This document shows, piece after piece, positions 18,086 through 28,130 of a stretch of DNA of 64,000 nucleotides. The notes under the pieces are model-generated. The model saw only the letters and a list, made by a program, of their open reading frames with translations, did no database searches and was not told the DNA's origin. A program made the position numbers and the translations under genes. Source of the stretch: Texcoconibacillus texcoconensis (GTDB lineage: Bacteria > Bacillota > Bacilli > Bacillales > Salisediminibacteriaceae); NCBI RefSeq assembly GCF_014202575.1, contig NZ_JACHHB010000005.1, positions 170,392 to 234,391 on the forward strand. The letters run 5' to 3'. The stretch's first letter is position 1; each line of letters opens with the position of its first letter.

Positions 18086-19768
18086 TTATGACAGAGGTGG
18101 CGTGTTGTCGACATCTTTTCTAGATGCCATTTCGACAAGACTATCTAACACTTCATCTAATTCATTTGTGACTTTCTTCTCAAATGATTCTGTCCATTGA
18201 AAGTATGATGACATGTAATCAATCGTTGCTTGTTTCCATTTGTAAACAAAATCAATATCAAAATATAAAGCACCCGTTCTTCGATTGAAAAAATCGAGTG
18301 GGTGGACGACCATTTCTTCCTCAATGCTATAAACGAGACTCGCATACACAAACTTAGGTAAATGGAAACGCTCAGCATTAGCTCCTGATGTTTTCGTGAT
18401 TTCATATACGCGTGTCACATTTGTTCCATATAGATTGGCCAAATCATTCGCTTCCTTGGCTGTTAAACCGATGGACTTCCCCTCGCTAACTTTCTCTTCG
18501 ATAAATGAAGAAAAGTGTTCAGAACCTCCTAAATCCCCACCGGAAAGTGGGACTGCCTCTGTTGTACATTTTTCCTCGATGCCAAGGTTCTTTGTAACGA
18601 TGTCGACCGTTCGTTCAGCCATCTTTCGGTAGCCTGTTAATTTCCCACCAGCAATTGAGATTAACCCTGACTCGGAGGTGAATAATTCATCTTTTCTTGA
18701 TATATCCGAAGTGGTTTTTCCATCTTCATAAATAAGTGGACGGATCCCAGCCCAACACGACTCTATATCCTGGTCTGTTAAATGAATGGTTGGAAACATC
18801 GTATTTACAGATTCTAAAATATACATACAATCTGATTTTGTCACCTTTGGTTTCGCTAGTTCACCATTGTATATCGTATCCGTTGTCCCTATGTATGTTT
18901 TATCACCTCGAGGAATGGAAAACATCATCCGTCCATCATACTTCGTATCAAAATAAACAGCTTGTTGTAAAGGAAATTTCGATTGATCAACGACGAGATG
19001 GACCCCTTTTGTATGATAAAGAAATTTCTCTTTTTTGGAACGGTCCTTTTCTCTCAATGTATCTACCCATGGCCCTGTCGCATTAACGATGTTTTTCGCT
19101 CGAATCGTATAGCTCTTCTCGTTTATTAGATCGGTGACATGAACACCTGCAACTTTTCCATGTTCATAAATAAAATGCTCGCCTTTGCTATAGTTGACAG
19201 CAATGGCTCCTCTATGAACGGCTTCTTTAATTGTCTCTAAAGTGAGTCTTGCATCATCTGTCTTATATTCTACGTAAAGTCCACCACCCTTTAACCCATC
19301 TGAACGCATAAGCGGTTCCATTTTCATTGTTTCATGGCGCCCTAACATTTTTCTTTGCTCGCTTCTCCTCACTCGAGCCAATATATCGTATAATTTTAAA
19401 CCAATAGACATTGAAAACTTTCCAAATGTCCCTTCTTTCGTTAATGGGAGAAGCATCCACTCTGGTTTTGTCACATGGGGCGCATTTTCATAGACGATCG
19501 CTCGTTCCTTACCGACTTCAGAGACGAGTTTGAAATCGAGTTGTTTCAAGTAACGGAGCCCACCATGTACTAGTTTTGTTGAACGACTAGACGTTCCGGC
19601 AGCAAAATCTTGCATTTCCACAACCCCAACTCTTAGTCCTCGGACAGTAGCATCTAAGGCGATCCCTGCTCCTGTAATTCCACCACCAATGACGAGCAAG
19701 TCTAATTCAGCAAGCTGTAGTTGTTCTAAATACGTTTGACGTTGAAATGACGAAAAAGATTTTGACAC
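18086..19768 (-). CDS. glpD: Aerobic glycerol-3-phosphate dehydrogenase
   Basis: FAD enzyme at the membrane that oxidises glycerol-3-phosphate to dihydroxyacetone phosphate and passes electrons to quinone. Visible are the FAD-binding GGGITGAGIALDA, the GTSSRSTKLVHGGLRYL motif, YKTDDARLT, NATGPWVD and GGKLTGYRKMAE. The GTG at 19768 follows GAAAGGCGG and gives 560 aa, the normal length. A frame from 19813 runs into the terminator-like hairpin and was rejected. It follows glpK; expression probably depends on read-through of the hairpin at 19801-19873. Confidence 0.95.
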   Translation of the reverse strand: MSKSFSSFQRQTYLEQLQLAELDLLVIGGGITGAGIALDATVRGLRVGVVEMQDFAAGTSSRSTKLVHGGLRYLKQLDFKLVSEVGKERAIVYENAPHVTKPEWMLLPLTKEGTFGKFSMSIGLKLYDILARVRRSEQRKMLGRHETMKMEPLMRSDGLKGGGLYVEYKTDDARLTLETIKEAVHRGAIAVNYSKGEHFIYEHGKVAGVHVTDLINEKSYTIRAKNIVNATGPWVDTLREKDRSKKEKFLYHTKGVHLVVDQSKFPLQQAVYFDTKYDGRMMFSIPRGDKTYIGTTDTIYNGELAKPKVTKSDCMYILESVNTMFPTIHLTDQDIESCWAGIRPLIYEDGKTTSDISRKDELFTSESGLISIAGGKLTGYRKMAERTVDIVTKNLGIEEKCTTEAVPLSGGDLGGSEHFSSFIEEKVSEGKSIGLTAKEANDLANLYGTNVTRVYEITKTSGANAERFHLPKFVYASLVYSIEEEMVVHPLDFFNRRTGALYFDIDFVYKWKQATIDYMSSYFQWTESFEKKVTNELDEVLDSLVEMASRKDVDNTPPLS

Positions 19769-19800
19769 AATGTCTTCCGCCTTTCTTTCATGAATATCAA

Positions 19801-19873
19801 CCAAAAAGACCACCCCCCTTTTTACAGATGCATATCAATATATGTATCTATGAACGAAAAGGGTTGCGGTCTT
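19801..19873 (-). terminator. Large terminator-like hairpin in the glpK-glpD spacer (possible GlpP target)
   Basis: On the minus strand AAGACC and CCCTTTT (19857-19873) pair with AAAAGGG and GGTCTT (19806-19823). The loop forms a second stem (AGATACATAT with ATATGCATCT). The lower stem runs into T5. In Bacillus subtilis GlpP antiterminates a hairpin in the glpD leader. The same logic is likely here but is inferred; glpP is not in this window. Confidence 0.6.
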
Positions 19874-19904
19874 CTAATTTTAAGTGAACGATCTAAAAAG
19901 ATGG

Positions 19905-21431
<1,527 letters not shown>

Positions 21432-21470
21432 TCAATAACGCTCTATTATCCTATGCTAAACTTGCTATTA

Positions 21471-21500
21471 AGCATAACGAAGATTTGAAAACGCTGTCAA
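21471..21500 (-). promoter_or_regulatory. glpK promoter with overlapping cre (CcpA) site
   Basis: TTGACA (21495-21500) and TATGCT (21471-21476) on the minus strand are 18 bp apart. The sequence TGAAAACGCTGTCA at 21486-21499 fits the cre consensus TGWAANCGNTNWCA at every position and covers the -35 region and spacer. This predicts glucose repression by CcpA. Confidence 0.8.
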
Positions 21501-21549
21501 TCATATCAATGAAGAGACTCTACTTAAACATTGATAATATGGATTGATA

Positions 21550-21987
21550 TCATGGTTGAACCGATAAAGTAAACGGAATCTCCACATCATCTACATCCGT
21601 GGAAACAAATAATTCTCCCTGCCATAATCCTGGTTCATCAAATCGCTCATCTGCTTCAAACAATCCTGATTCAACGTGGCGCAATTGAAGTTTCTTATCT
21701 TCTCCGCCCTGAAGGTTGACTCGGGCAGTCACATCAATTCTCTTGGCGTCATGATCATTAAAAGCACCAATATATGCTTGTAAAGTTGTCCGTTCATGGA
21801 TTCTTACAGGTTCTTTTTTCGTATACACTTCCGCATTTTCCGAGACATTTTCTAGCGATGGGGTTAATTCAGAAGAAAGCATCGTGTTCATGATTCCAAT
21901 AAACATAAACAATCCTATAAGACCAAAAAGTATGAAGGGAATAGTTAGCTGGGGTTTCGTTTGTTTCGAACGTTTAAATTCACTCAT
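21550..21987 (-). CDS. Membrane-anchored FixH/YtkA-like protein of unknown function
   Basis: A 145 aa protein with a short cytoplasmic N-terminus, one membrane segment (about residues 15-36) and an extracellular beta-rich domain ending in FTLSVQP. The layout (ARVNLQGGEDKKLQL, GLFEADERFDEPGLWQGELF) resembles FixH/YtkA-like domains, but I cannot assign it firmly. The ATG at 21987 follows AAAGGAG with 8 nt spacing; the 15-codon upstream extension is rejected. No clear operon partner. Confidence 0.55.
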   Translation of the reverse strand: MSEFKRSKQTKPQLTIPFILFGLIGLFMFIGIMNTMLSSELTPSLENVSENAEVYTKKEPVRIHERTTLQAYIGAFNDHDAKRIDVTARVNLQGGEDKKLQLRHVESGLFEADERFDEPGLWQGELFVSTDVDDVEIPFTLSVQP

Positions 21988-22094
21988 TTTATCGACTCCT
22001 TTCCTCTTGCAAACATTTTGGTCAGGAGTCACTAAATTTAATCAATATCGAAACATATTTCATCATTAAAATGAGACTTTGATTTGTGATCACA

Positions 22095-22140
22095 AAAAAA
22101 CTGACTCACTAGCACTATAGGCTGTAACCTTGAGTCAGTT
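22095..22140 (-). terminator. Intrinsic terminator of the cheX-like gene
   Basis: Stem AACTGACTCA / TGAGTCAGTT (22099-22108 with 22131-22140), then T7 on the minus strand. Confidence 0.85.
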
Positions 22141-22147
22141 AAATCCA

Positions 22148-22618
22148 TTATGAAGTTGTCTCTTCTTTTAATGAAATATGCGTATCTAAAAGTCCAATTG
22201 ATGTTTGCAAAGGGACCGTGACAAATAGGCGGTTTGAACGAAACTTCGAATGGCCATCATTGACGACAGGCGGGGTCACATCAATACTACACGCTTCATT
22301 TGAAAGCTCTGTCGCTGTATTTCCAGCAATCCAATTACCGAACTCTTGAATCGCACTCCAGCCCATTTCATCCAACTCGTTAATAACCATTCCACCCATC
22401 ATTGTACCAACAATTCCTTTTGCGGTTTCATTTGTAAATGAGCAGATAATTTGTCCATTCACATCACCACTGACACCTAATACGACAGATACTTCATTGG
22501 AAGGAATGACGTCCTTACCTGAATGTGGATCTAGCGGAGTCACATCAACCCCGAAGTGGTTTGTTAAAATTGATTCCGTCGCTCTACAAACTGCATTTAC
22601 ATGATTAGCATTCAACAA
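22148..22618 (-). CDS. CheX-like chemotaxis phosphatase domain protein
   Basis: A 156 aa protein with the CheX/CheC-type fold. The catalytic ExxN motif is visible as EFGNW (Glu92, Asn95) in the helix EMGWSAIQEFGNWIAGN. CheX proteins dephosphorylate CheY-like receivers. No chemotaxis gene is nearby; the closest receiver is the NtrC-type regulator 250 bp upstream on the same strand, a possible but unproven target. The start is TTG at 22618 after AAAGGGATG. Confidence 0.8.
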   Translation of the reverse strand: MLNANHVNAVCRATESILTNHFGVDVTPLDPHSGKDVIPSNEVSVVLGVSGDVNGQIICSFTNETAKGIVGTMMGGMVINELDEMGWSAIQEFGNWIAGNTATELSNEACSIDVTPPVVNDGHSKFRSNRLFVTVPLQTSIGLLDTHISLKEETTS

Positions 22619-22775
22619 ATGACATCCCTTTCGTCTTTACTATTACCGATTTTGCTTTTATGTTCATAATAATTTGTCATTAATAGTTCAATTTTACCAT
22701 AACTTTTTTATGTTTTCACGCTTTTTAGACACTATTCGACTACTATTCAACCCCCCCATACTTTAGGTATGAAAT

Positions 22776-22802
22776 TAAAAAGCCCTCCAGTATGAGAGGG
22801 CC
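22776..22802 (-). terminator. Intrinsic terminator after the NtrC-type regulator gene
   Basis: Stem GCCCTC / GAGGGC (22782-22787 with 22796-22801), then T5 on the minus strand, 67 bp past the stop codon. Confidence 0.7.
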
Positions 22803-22868
22803 CGCGTATATTGATTCCATTTACAACATGAATCTTCTAATCTTTGAATAATGAGCAATTGTCTTTTC

Positions 22869-24263
22869 CTACTCTTCCTCAATATCAAGTTCATATTTTC
22901 GTATTTTATATAACAAACTTTGTCTAGAAATCCCTAAAATTTCCGCAGCTTTTGATTGAACGCCTTCCGCCTTTGTTAAAGCATCTTCAATTGCTTTTTG
23001 CTCATAATTTTCCAACTGGTCAGGTAATGGTAAAGATGGATCTTTGAAGATCATTTCATCTTCCCCTACATTGCTGATTTCTTCACCGTCCACACGGTCT
23101 TGAATCTCCTTTGGAAAATCGTCAATTTTGATCTTTCCATCTACACTCAATACACAAGCACGAGAAAACGCATTGTGTAATTCTCGAATGTTCCCTGGCC
23201 ATGAGTAATTCGTTAACGCAGACATTAACCCCTGTTCTATTGTATATGAACGGCCATGTTCACTCTCAAGTTGCTTTGCTACTTGTTCAGCTAGTAAAGG
23301 AATGTCATCTGGTCGTTCCCGAAGCGGCGGAAGGTGAATGCCAATAATATTCAATCGGTAATACAAATCTTCTCGAAAGTCACCCTTTTGGACCATTTCC
23401 GATAAATCACGGTTCGTTGCCGCAATGATTCGAACATCAACCTTCTTTTCCTCATTACTACCTAAAGGGTAAAAAGTCTTTTCTTGTGTTACTTGCAACA
23501 ACTTTGCTTGCAATTCCATCGTTATATCGCCAATTTCATCTAAAAATAATGTTCCACCATCTGCAACTTCAAATTTCCCTTTTTGGTTTTGTGTTGCACC
23601 AGTAAAGGCGCCTTTTTGATAACCGAATAACTCACTTTCTAAAAGTTGACTCGGTATCGCTGCACAGTTCACCTTTACAAATGGCTCGTCCGCTCGATCG
23701 CTTTCTAAATGAATCGCTTGAGCACACCTACTTTTCCCCGTTCCACTTTCGCCTTGCAACAAGACTGTGACATTTTGATTTGCGACTCGCTGAATAAGAC
23801 CAAAAACTTCATGCATTTGCTCACTTTTTCCGACCATATCATGCAAGTGATTTTGTTGCGCTACGTTTTCATGAGAAAGTTGTTCATCTTCTCTCGTCCG
23901 TTGCCATTCAAGTGCTTGTTTTATAACAATCTTTAATTCCTCTGCTTGGATAGGTTTTGTTAAATAATCAAAAGCACCAATCTTCATAGCTTGAACTGCG
24001 TCTTCTACATCTCCGTAAGCGGTACATAAAATGTAACAACCGTTCGGCCGCTCCGTCACCCAATTTTCAAGCAATTTAATCCCTGTTGTATCAGGTAGAA
24101 GAATATCCATTAACGCAACATCAAAGTGATGATTTTGAAATTGGTGTTCCGCTTCCACACCATCAGCTGCTTGCAATACGGTATATCCTTCTTTTTCTAA
24201 TGTTAACACCATCAATCGGCGTAATTTATGATTATCCTCTACGATTAACACCGTGTCACTCAT
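22869..24263 (-). CDS. NtrC-family sigma-54-dependent response regulator
   Basis: A 464 aa regulator: receiver domain (phosphoacceptor Asp53 in LMDIL), AAA+ sigma-54 interaction domain with Walker A GESGTGKS, the sigma-54 contact loop GAFTGA and arginine fingers in FREDLYYRLNII, and a Fis-type helix-turn-helix at the C-terminus (AAEILGISRQSLLYKIRKY). All hallmark residues are intact, so it should activate sigma-54 (SigL) promoters when phosphorylated. It starts just after the stop of the kinase gene. The only strong sigma-54 promoter I found in the window is upstream of the opuC-like operon (31588-31603). Confidence 0.95.
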   Translation of the reverse strand: MSDTVLIVEDNHKLRRLMVLTLEKEGYTVLQAADGVEAEHQFQNHHFDVALMDILLPDTTGIKLLENWVTERPNGCYILCTAYGDVEDAVQAMKIGAFDYLTKPIQAEELKIVIKQALEWQRTREDEQLSHENVAQQNHLHDMVGKSEQMHEVFGLIQRVANQNVTVLLQGESGTGKSRCAQAIHLESDRADEPFVKVNCAAIPSQLLESELFGYQKGAFTGATQNQKGKFEVADGGTLFLDEIGDITMELQAKLLQVTQEKTFYPLGSNEEKKVDVRIIAATNRDLSEMVQKGDFREDLYYRLNIIGIHLPPLRERPDDIPLLAEQVAKQLESEHGRSYTIEQGLMSALTNYSWPGNIRELHNAFSRACVLSVDGKIKIDDFPKEIQDRVDGEEISNVGEDEMIFKDPSLPLPDQLENYEQKAIEDALTKAEGVQSKAAEILGISRQSLLYKIRKYELDIEEE

Positions 24264-24264
24264 T

Positions 24265-26400
24265 TTACCTCTCCCCTTTATGACACTCACTGACCGGAAG
24301 TGTTAGTTTAAACTCTGTACCGTGACCGATTTCACTATCAACCTCAATCTGACCTTGATGATCGCGAATGATATCATGCGTAATTGATAGTCCTAATCCG
24401 GTACCTTCTTGTTTTGTTGAAAAGAATGGATTGAAAATACGGTTGAGTTTTTTTGTCGAAATACCACAACCATTATCTATTATTATGATTTGAATTTCGC
24501 TCTCCTGTTTTTGAACTTTAACTTGTAAATAAGGATGTTTTTCCCCTTTTAATGCCTCTTTTGCATTCAACAAAATATTTAAGAGCGCTTGTACTAATTG
24601 GTTACGATCTCCAAGCACACAAACATCTTGCTCGGCTACCATGACCGCATGATCGATTCCGCTTTGATTTAATTGATGTTTTACGAGTTTGACGACTTCT
24701 GTGACTAGCTGATTGATATTTATCAATTTTTCTTCATTTTTTCTACTCTTACTCATTCGTAAAAACCGGCTCACGAGTTCGCTCAAACGCTTTGTTTCTT
24801 CTTGGATATCCGAAAGAGCCTCATCAACCATTGAAACGTCAGGCCCTTGTAATTGGTGCTGCGTTTTCAATTGCTGGAATTCTGCATCAATGACATCACT
24901 AGCCATTTGTACTGTTGATAATGGATTCTTCACTTCATGAGCCAGTCCCGCTGTCATTTGTCCAATAGCAGCTAATTGTTCCGACCGTTGTAAATGTTGT
25001 TCTAACTGTTCTCGTTCGGTGTGATCCCAAAACGTTGTAATGATCCCAATGACCCTTCCATTTTCATCTAATAGCGGTGAACTTGACGTTTTAACGATTA
25101 ATTTGCGACCTTCATGATTAACATACGTAAATTCATTAGTCACTTGATTTTGTTGTAATTCCGGAAAATCTAAGCCCTGAATATGATTTTTCAATCCCCT
25201 TGAAGGAAGAATGTCCAAAGATTTTCCAGACACAATATTTTGATTAATCCCTAATACACGGGCACCTGACCTGTTGAGAGACGTAATGGTTTCATTAGGA
25301 GAAGTTGCAATCACGCCATAAGGAAACGACTCAAGAATGAGTTGCAAAAATCGCTGTTTTTCTTGTAACCCTTCGGCCATATGCTTCATCGTTTTTTCAA
25401 GTGTACGAATCTCATCATCTTCTTTTAATATATTCATATGCCAACTTTCACCACGTGCATAATCAACCGCTTGATCTGTTATCCTTTTGACAGGTTCAAT
25501 AACCCACCTAGCACCATATGATAGAAGCATTAATCCAAATAAAAATATCACGAACCAACCGAATGCTAAAACGACCGTCATCGTCGTAATCGGCGCATTA
25601 GCTTGGCTTACTGGTTGTAGCGTTGCAGCAGAGATTGGCAAACGGTCAATAGGATAAAATCCAATTAATACGTCTTCTTCTTGTAACGTTTCGCGATATA
25701 CACCCATTCTCCCTAATCGTAAGTCCACTTCATAATCGGTGTCTGTCAGCCGCTCACCAACGAGTTCATTATCATGTGTATCGACAAATATTTCACCAGT
25801 ATCTGTAACTAGAAAACTTCGCCCTTCCTCGCCAATCTTATTGACTTGAAACGCATTGCTCAAATACTCAGGGTTCGTTCGCGCCAGTATCATGCCGTCG
25901 ATTTCACCGTGTTCCTTCGGTTGAACAGGAATCGCCATAAAAACAGCTACTTCCTCACCGACTTGTTCGCTTACAACAAATGTAGAACGACGCCAGCGCA
26001 TCGATTCTAAAATACTCTCCCCGACTTCAATAATGTTTTCATCTACATGCGGGTCTTCAAGTAATAACTCTCCGTCCTCATCATAATACGCAATTCCCGC
26101 AAAGAAAGGATCAGATAGCATTTGGCTTTCTAAACGGTCTATGAGTAGATCGCTATTCCCATGTTCAATATAGTCACCCGCAATCATCTCGAGTAGATCG
26201 CGATGTCGGTAGAATAACTGTTGCGCTTTGTCAGACATCGTTTCTGCACCTTGCATCGTCTGTTCATCAGCCTGATTTTGTAAAGTGTTTTGTGAAAAAA
26301 TAATCGTGATGACGATGATGATTGTAAGTGGTATAACAACAAAACTTAAACCTAGTAAAAAAAATCGTTGCGTTAACCCTTGTGGCAACCATTTGTTCAT
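24265..26400 (-). CDS. Membrane sensor histidine kinase (Cache-HAMP-PAS)
   Basis: A 711 aa kinase partnering the NtrC-type regulator. There is a first membrane helix (about residues 14-34), an extracellular Cache-like ligand domain (about 40-260), a second helix near 270-290, HAMP, and a PAS domain near 350-450. HisKA has the H-box GLAHEVKNPLSTVQM, and the ATPase domain has DNGCGIS and GTGLGLSI. The ATG at 26400 follows GAGGAG; 17 upstream codons were rejected. The Cache domain implies an extracellular small-molecule signal. It is unusual in having no transporter directly attached. Confidence 0.93.
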   Translation of the reverse strand: MNKWLPQGLTQRFFLLGLSFVVIPLTIIIVITIIFSQNTLQNQADEQTMQGAETMSDKAQQLFYRHRDLLEMIAGDYIEHGNSDLLIDRLESQMLSDPFFAGIAYYDEDGELLLEDPHVDENIIEVGESILESMRWRRSTFVVSEQVGEEVAVFMAIPVQPKEHGEIDGMILARTNPEYLSNAFQVNKIGEEGRSFLVTDTGEIFVDTHDNELVGERLTDTDYEVDLRLGRMGVYRETLQEEDVLIGFYPIDRLPISAATLQPVSQANAPITTMTVVLAFGWFVIFLFGLMLLSYGARWVIEPVKRITDQAVDYARGESWHMNILKEDDEIRTLEKTMKHMAEGLQEKQRFLQLILESFPYGVIATSPNETITSLNRSGARVLGINQNIVSGKSLDILPSRGLKNHIQGLDFPELQQNQVTNEFTYVNHEGRKLIVKTSSSPLLDENGRVIGIITTFWDHTEREQLEQHLQRSEQLAAIGQMTAGLAHEVKNPLSTVQMASDVIDAEFQQLKTQHQLQGPDVSMVDEALSDIQEETKRLSELVSRFLRMSKSRKNEEKLININQLVTEVVKLVKHQLNQSGIDHAVMVAEQDVCVLGDRNQLVQALLNILLNAKEALKGEKHPYLQVKVQKQESEIQIIIIDNGCGISTKKLNRIFNPFFSTKQEGTGLGLSITHDIIRDHQGQIEVDSEIGHGTEFKLTLPVSECHKGER

Positions 26401-26465
26401 TTCGCTTCTCCTCATTTCAAAATTCGACACGCTTTTTCCATCATAATTCATTTTAACATACTTAA

Positions 26466-26513
26466 GAAAGGGTCAGACCCCCTTTAGCGAACTAAAGAGG
26501 GTCTGACCCTTTC
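26466..26513. repeat. GGGTCAGACCC-type hairpin element
   Basis: Near-perfect 22 bp inverted repeat (26466-26487 with 26492-26513) with a 4 nt loop. The core GGGTCAGACCC is itself palindromic. It sits just after the asnB stop without a T-run. The motif resembles REP elements mobilised by IS200-like (RAYT) transposases; no such gene is nearby. Confidence 0.7.
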
Positions 26514-26518
26514 ATCGT

Positions 26519-28030
26519 TTAACTTGTCGCCCAATGTCCGACCGTATCAAGTGCGGAATCATGTCCGTAATCTTGTCTAAACAATAAGTAATACAAACAT
26601 TCTTGTTTTGAACGAATCGGAACAGGTGCTTTTTCAACTGTTTGTTTAAAGAGTACATCGTCAATTTCTTCCTCAGCGTATGCCTCTAGAATATCTAAAG
26701 CTCCACTACCTTCAGAAAATTCGGCTTTTTTACGCCATAATATATGTTCTGGAAGTGTTTCTGTAAAGGATTCACGTAAAATCGCTTTTTCCATCAAATC
26801 GTCATTAGATTGTTTATATTGCGCTGGAATTTTTAGTGCGTATTTCACAAAATCAAGATCTAGAAATGGAACACGACCTTCTAAGGAATGAGCCATACTC
26901 ATACGATCGAGACGTTGCAAATTAATGTTATGAAGCGTATTAATGATTCTTACCAGCTCTTTTGATAGCTTTTCAGTATCATTAATTTGTTGCAAGTAAT
27001 CGTAACCAGAAAATAGTTCATCTGCGCCTTCACCAGATAGAACAACTTTCACATAACGACTTGCTAATTGCGACACAAAATAACAGGGGATTGCACTTCG
27101 AACAAGTGATGGGTCATAAGACTCTAAGTGATAAATGACTTTCGGAAGTGCTTCAATTAACTCTTCTTTCGTGTATACATATTCGTGATGAATCGTACCA
27201 ATCGCATCAGCAACATCCCGTGCTGCTTTAAGATCTGGACTTCCTTCAAAACCTACACAGAAAGAATGAAGTGGTTCACGTTGTTCTTTTACTTGCATGG
27301 CAATTGCAGAAATGAGACTACTATCAAGCCCGCCACTCAACAATACACCTACCGGGACATCTGCCATCATTCGCTTTTTCACAGCTGTTTGTAAATGATG
27401 ACGAATACCAGCTAGTAAATCGTTACGATCCATTTTTAATTGATCTTGCTTTTTCACTGGTTCAATCATACGGTAACAAACAAAACCATCGTCAGGAGTA
27501 TAATAATAGCCAGGTGGAAATTCATCGACTTGATCTGTTAATGCATAAATCGACTTTAATTCTGAAGCAAATATCAAGGAGCCATCTTCCAGTTCACCAT
27601 AGTATAGTGGCTTGATACCTAAAGTATCACGCGCAGCAACGTAAGTATTATTTTTGGTATCTGCTAATACAAAAGCGAACATACCATCGAGCTTTTGTAT
27701 CGCTTGTAGCCCCCATTTTTCATAGCCTCGTAGTACAACCTCACTATCAGAGGCTGTTGTAAATGTTGTATTTTTATTTTCTAATTCCTTTTTCAACATT
27801 TCATAGTTATAGATTTCACCATTACATACGAGAGCTTTCGTGTCGTTTTCATCAAAAATTGGTTGTTTTCCGTCTTCTACACCTACGATTGAAAGACGCT
27901 GATGCGCAAAATGAAAACGGTTAAGGTGAGCTTGATCTCCTTCATCAGGTCCTCTATGTTCGATTTCATCCATCATTTTTTCCATTTTTTCATTTGAGAT
28001 CGCTTGTGTTACAGCGATGATTCCACACAT
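26519..28030 (-). CDS. asnB: Asparagine synthetase (glutamine-hydrolysing)
   Basis: A 503 aa enzyme that makes asparagine from aspartate, ATP and glutamine. The mature N-terminus begins at the catalytic cysteine (MCGIIAV, Cys2), so the ATG at 28030, which follows TAGGAGG, is the right start and the 24 upstream codons are discarded. The glutaminase domain shows HRGPDEG and CNGEIYNY; the synthetase domain shows the ATP loop LLSGGLDSSLISAIA and the LSGEGADELFSGYDY motif. It is shorter than Bacillus subtilis AsnB and nearer AsnO or archaeal types. Paralogue identity is uncertain. Confidence 0.92.
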   Translation of the reverse strand: MCGIIAVTQAISNEKMEKMMDEIEHRGPDEGDQAHLNRFHFAHQRLSIVGVEDGKQPIFDENDTKALVCNGEIYNYEMLKKELENKNTTFTTASDSEVVLRGYEKWGLQAIQKLDGMFAFVLADTKNNTYVAARDTLGIKPLYYGELEDGSLIFASELKSIYALTDQVDEFPPGYYYTPDDGFVCYRMIEPVKKQDQLKMDRNDLLAGIRHHLQTAVKKRMMADVPVGVLLSGGLDSSLISAIAMQVKEQREPLHSFCVGFEGSPDLKAARDVADAIGTIHHEYVYTKEELIEALPKVIYHLESYDPSLVRSAIPCYFVSQLASRYVKVVLSGEGADELFSGYDYLQQINDTEKLSKELVRIINTLHNINLQRLDRMSMAHSLEGRVPFLDLDFVKYALKIPAQYKQSNDDLMEKAILRESFTETLPEHILWRKKAEFSEGSGALDILEAYAEEEIDDVLFKQTVEKAPVPIRSKQECLYYLLFRQDYGHDSALDTVGHWATS

Positions 28031-28061
28031 GGGTTGGATCCTCCTAAAAATAGTTTTTATT

Positions 28062-28093
28062 GAACAAGCTGTACGTGGCGGTACAGCTTGTTC
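28062..28093. other. Perfect 13 bp hairpin between asnB and the opuC-like operon
   Basis: Arms GAACAAGCTGTAC (28062-28074) and GTACAGCTTGTTC (28081-28093) enclose a 6 nt loop. It lies after the last opuC-like gene and before asnB, with no clean T-run. It is probably a terminator or mRNA 3' end structure for the opuC operon, which could still permit read-through to asnB. Confidence 0.6.
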
Positions 28094-28130
28094 GGGTGTC
28101 ATTACATTTATAAGAAATCGGCCTTATTGA

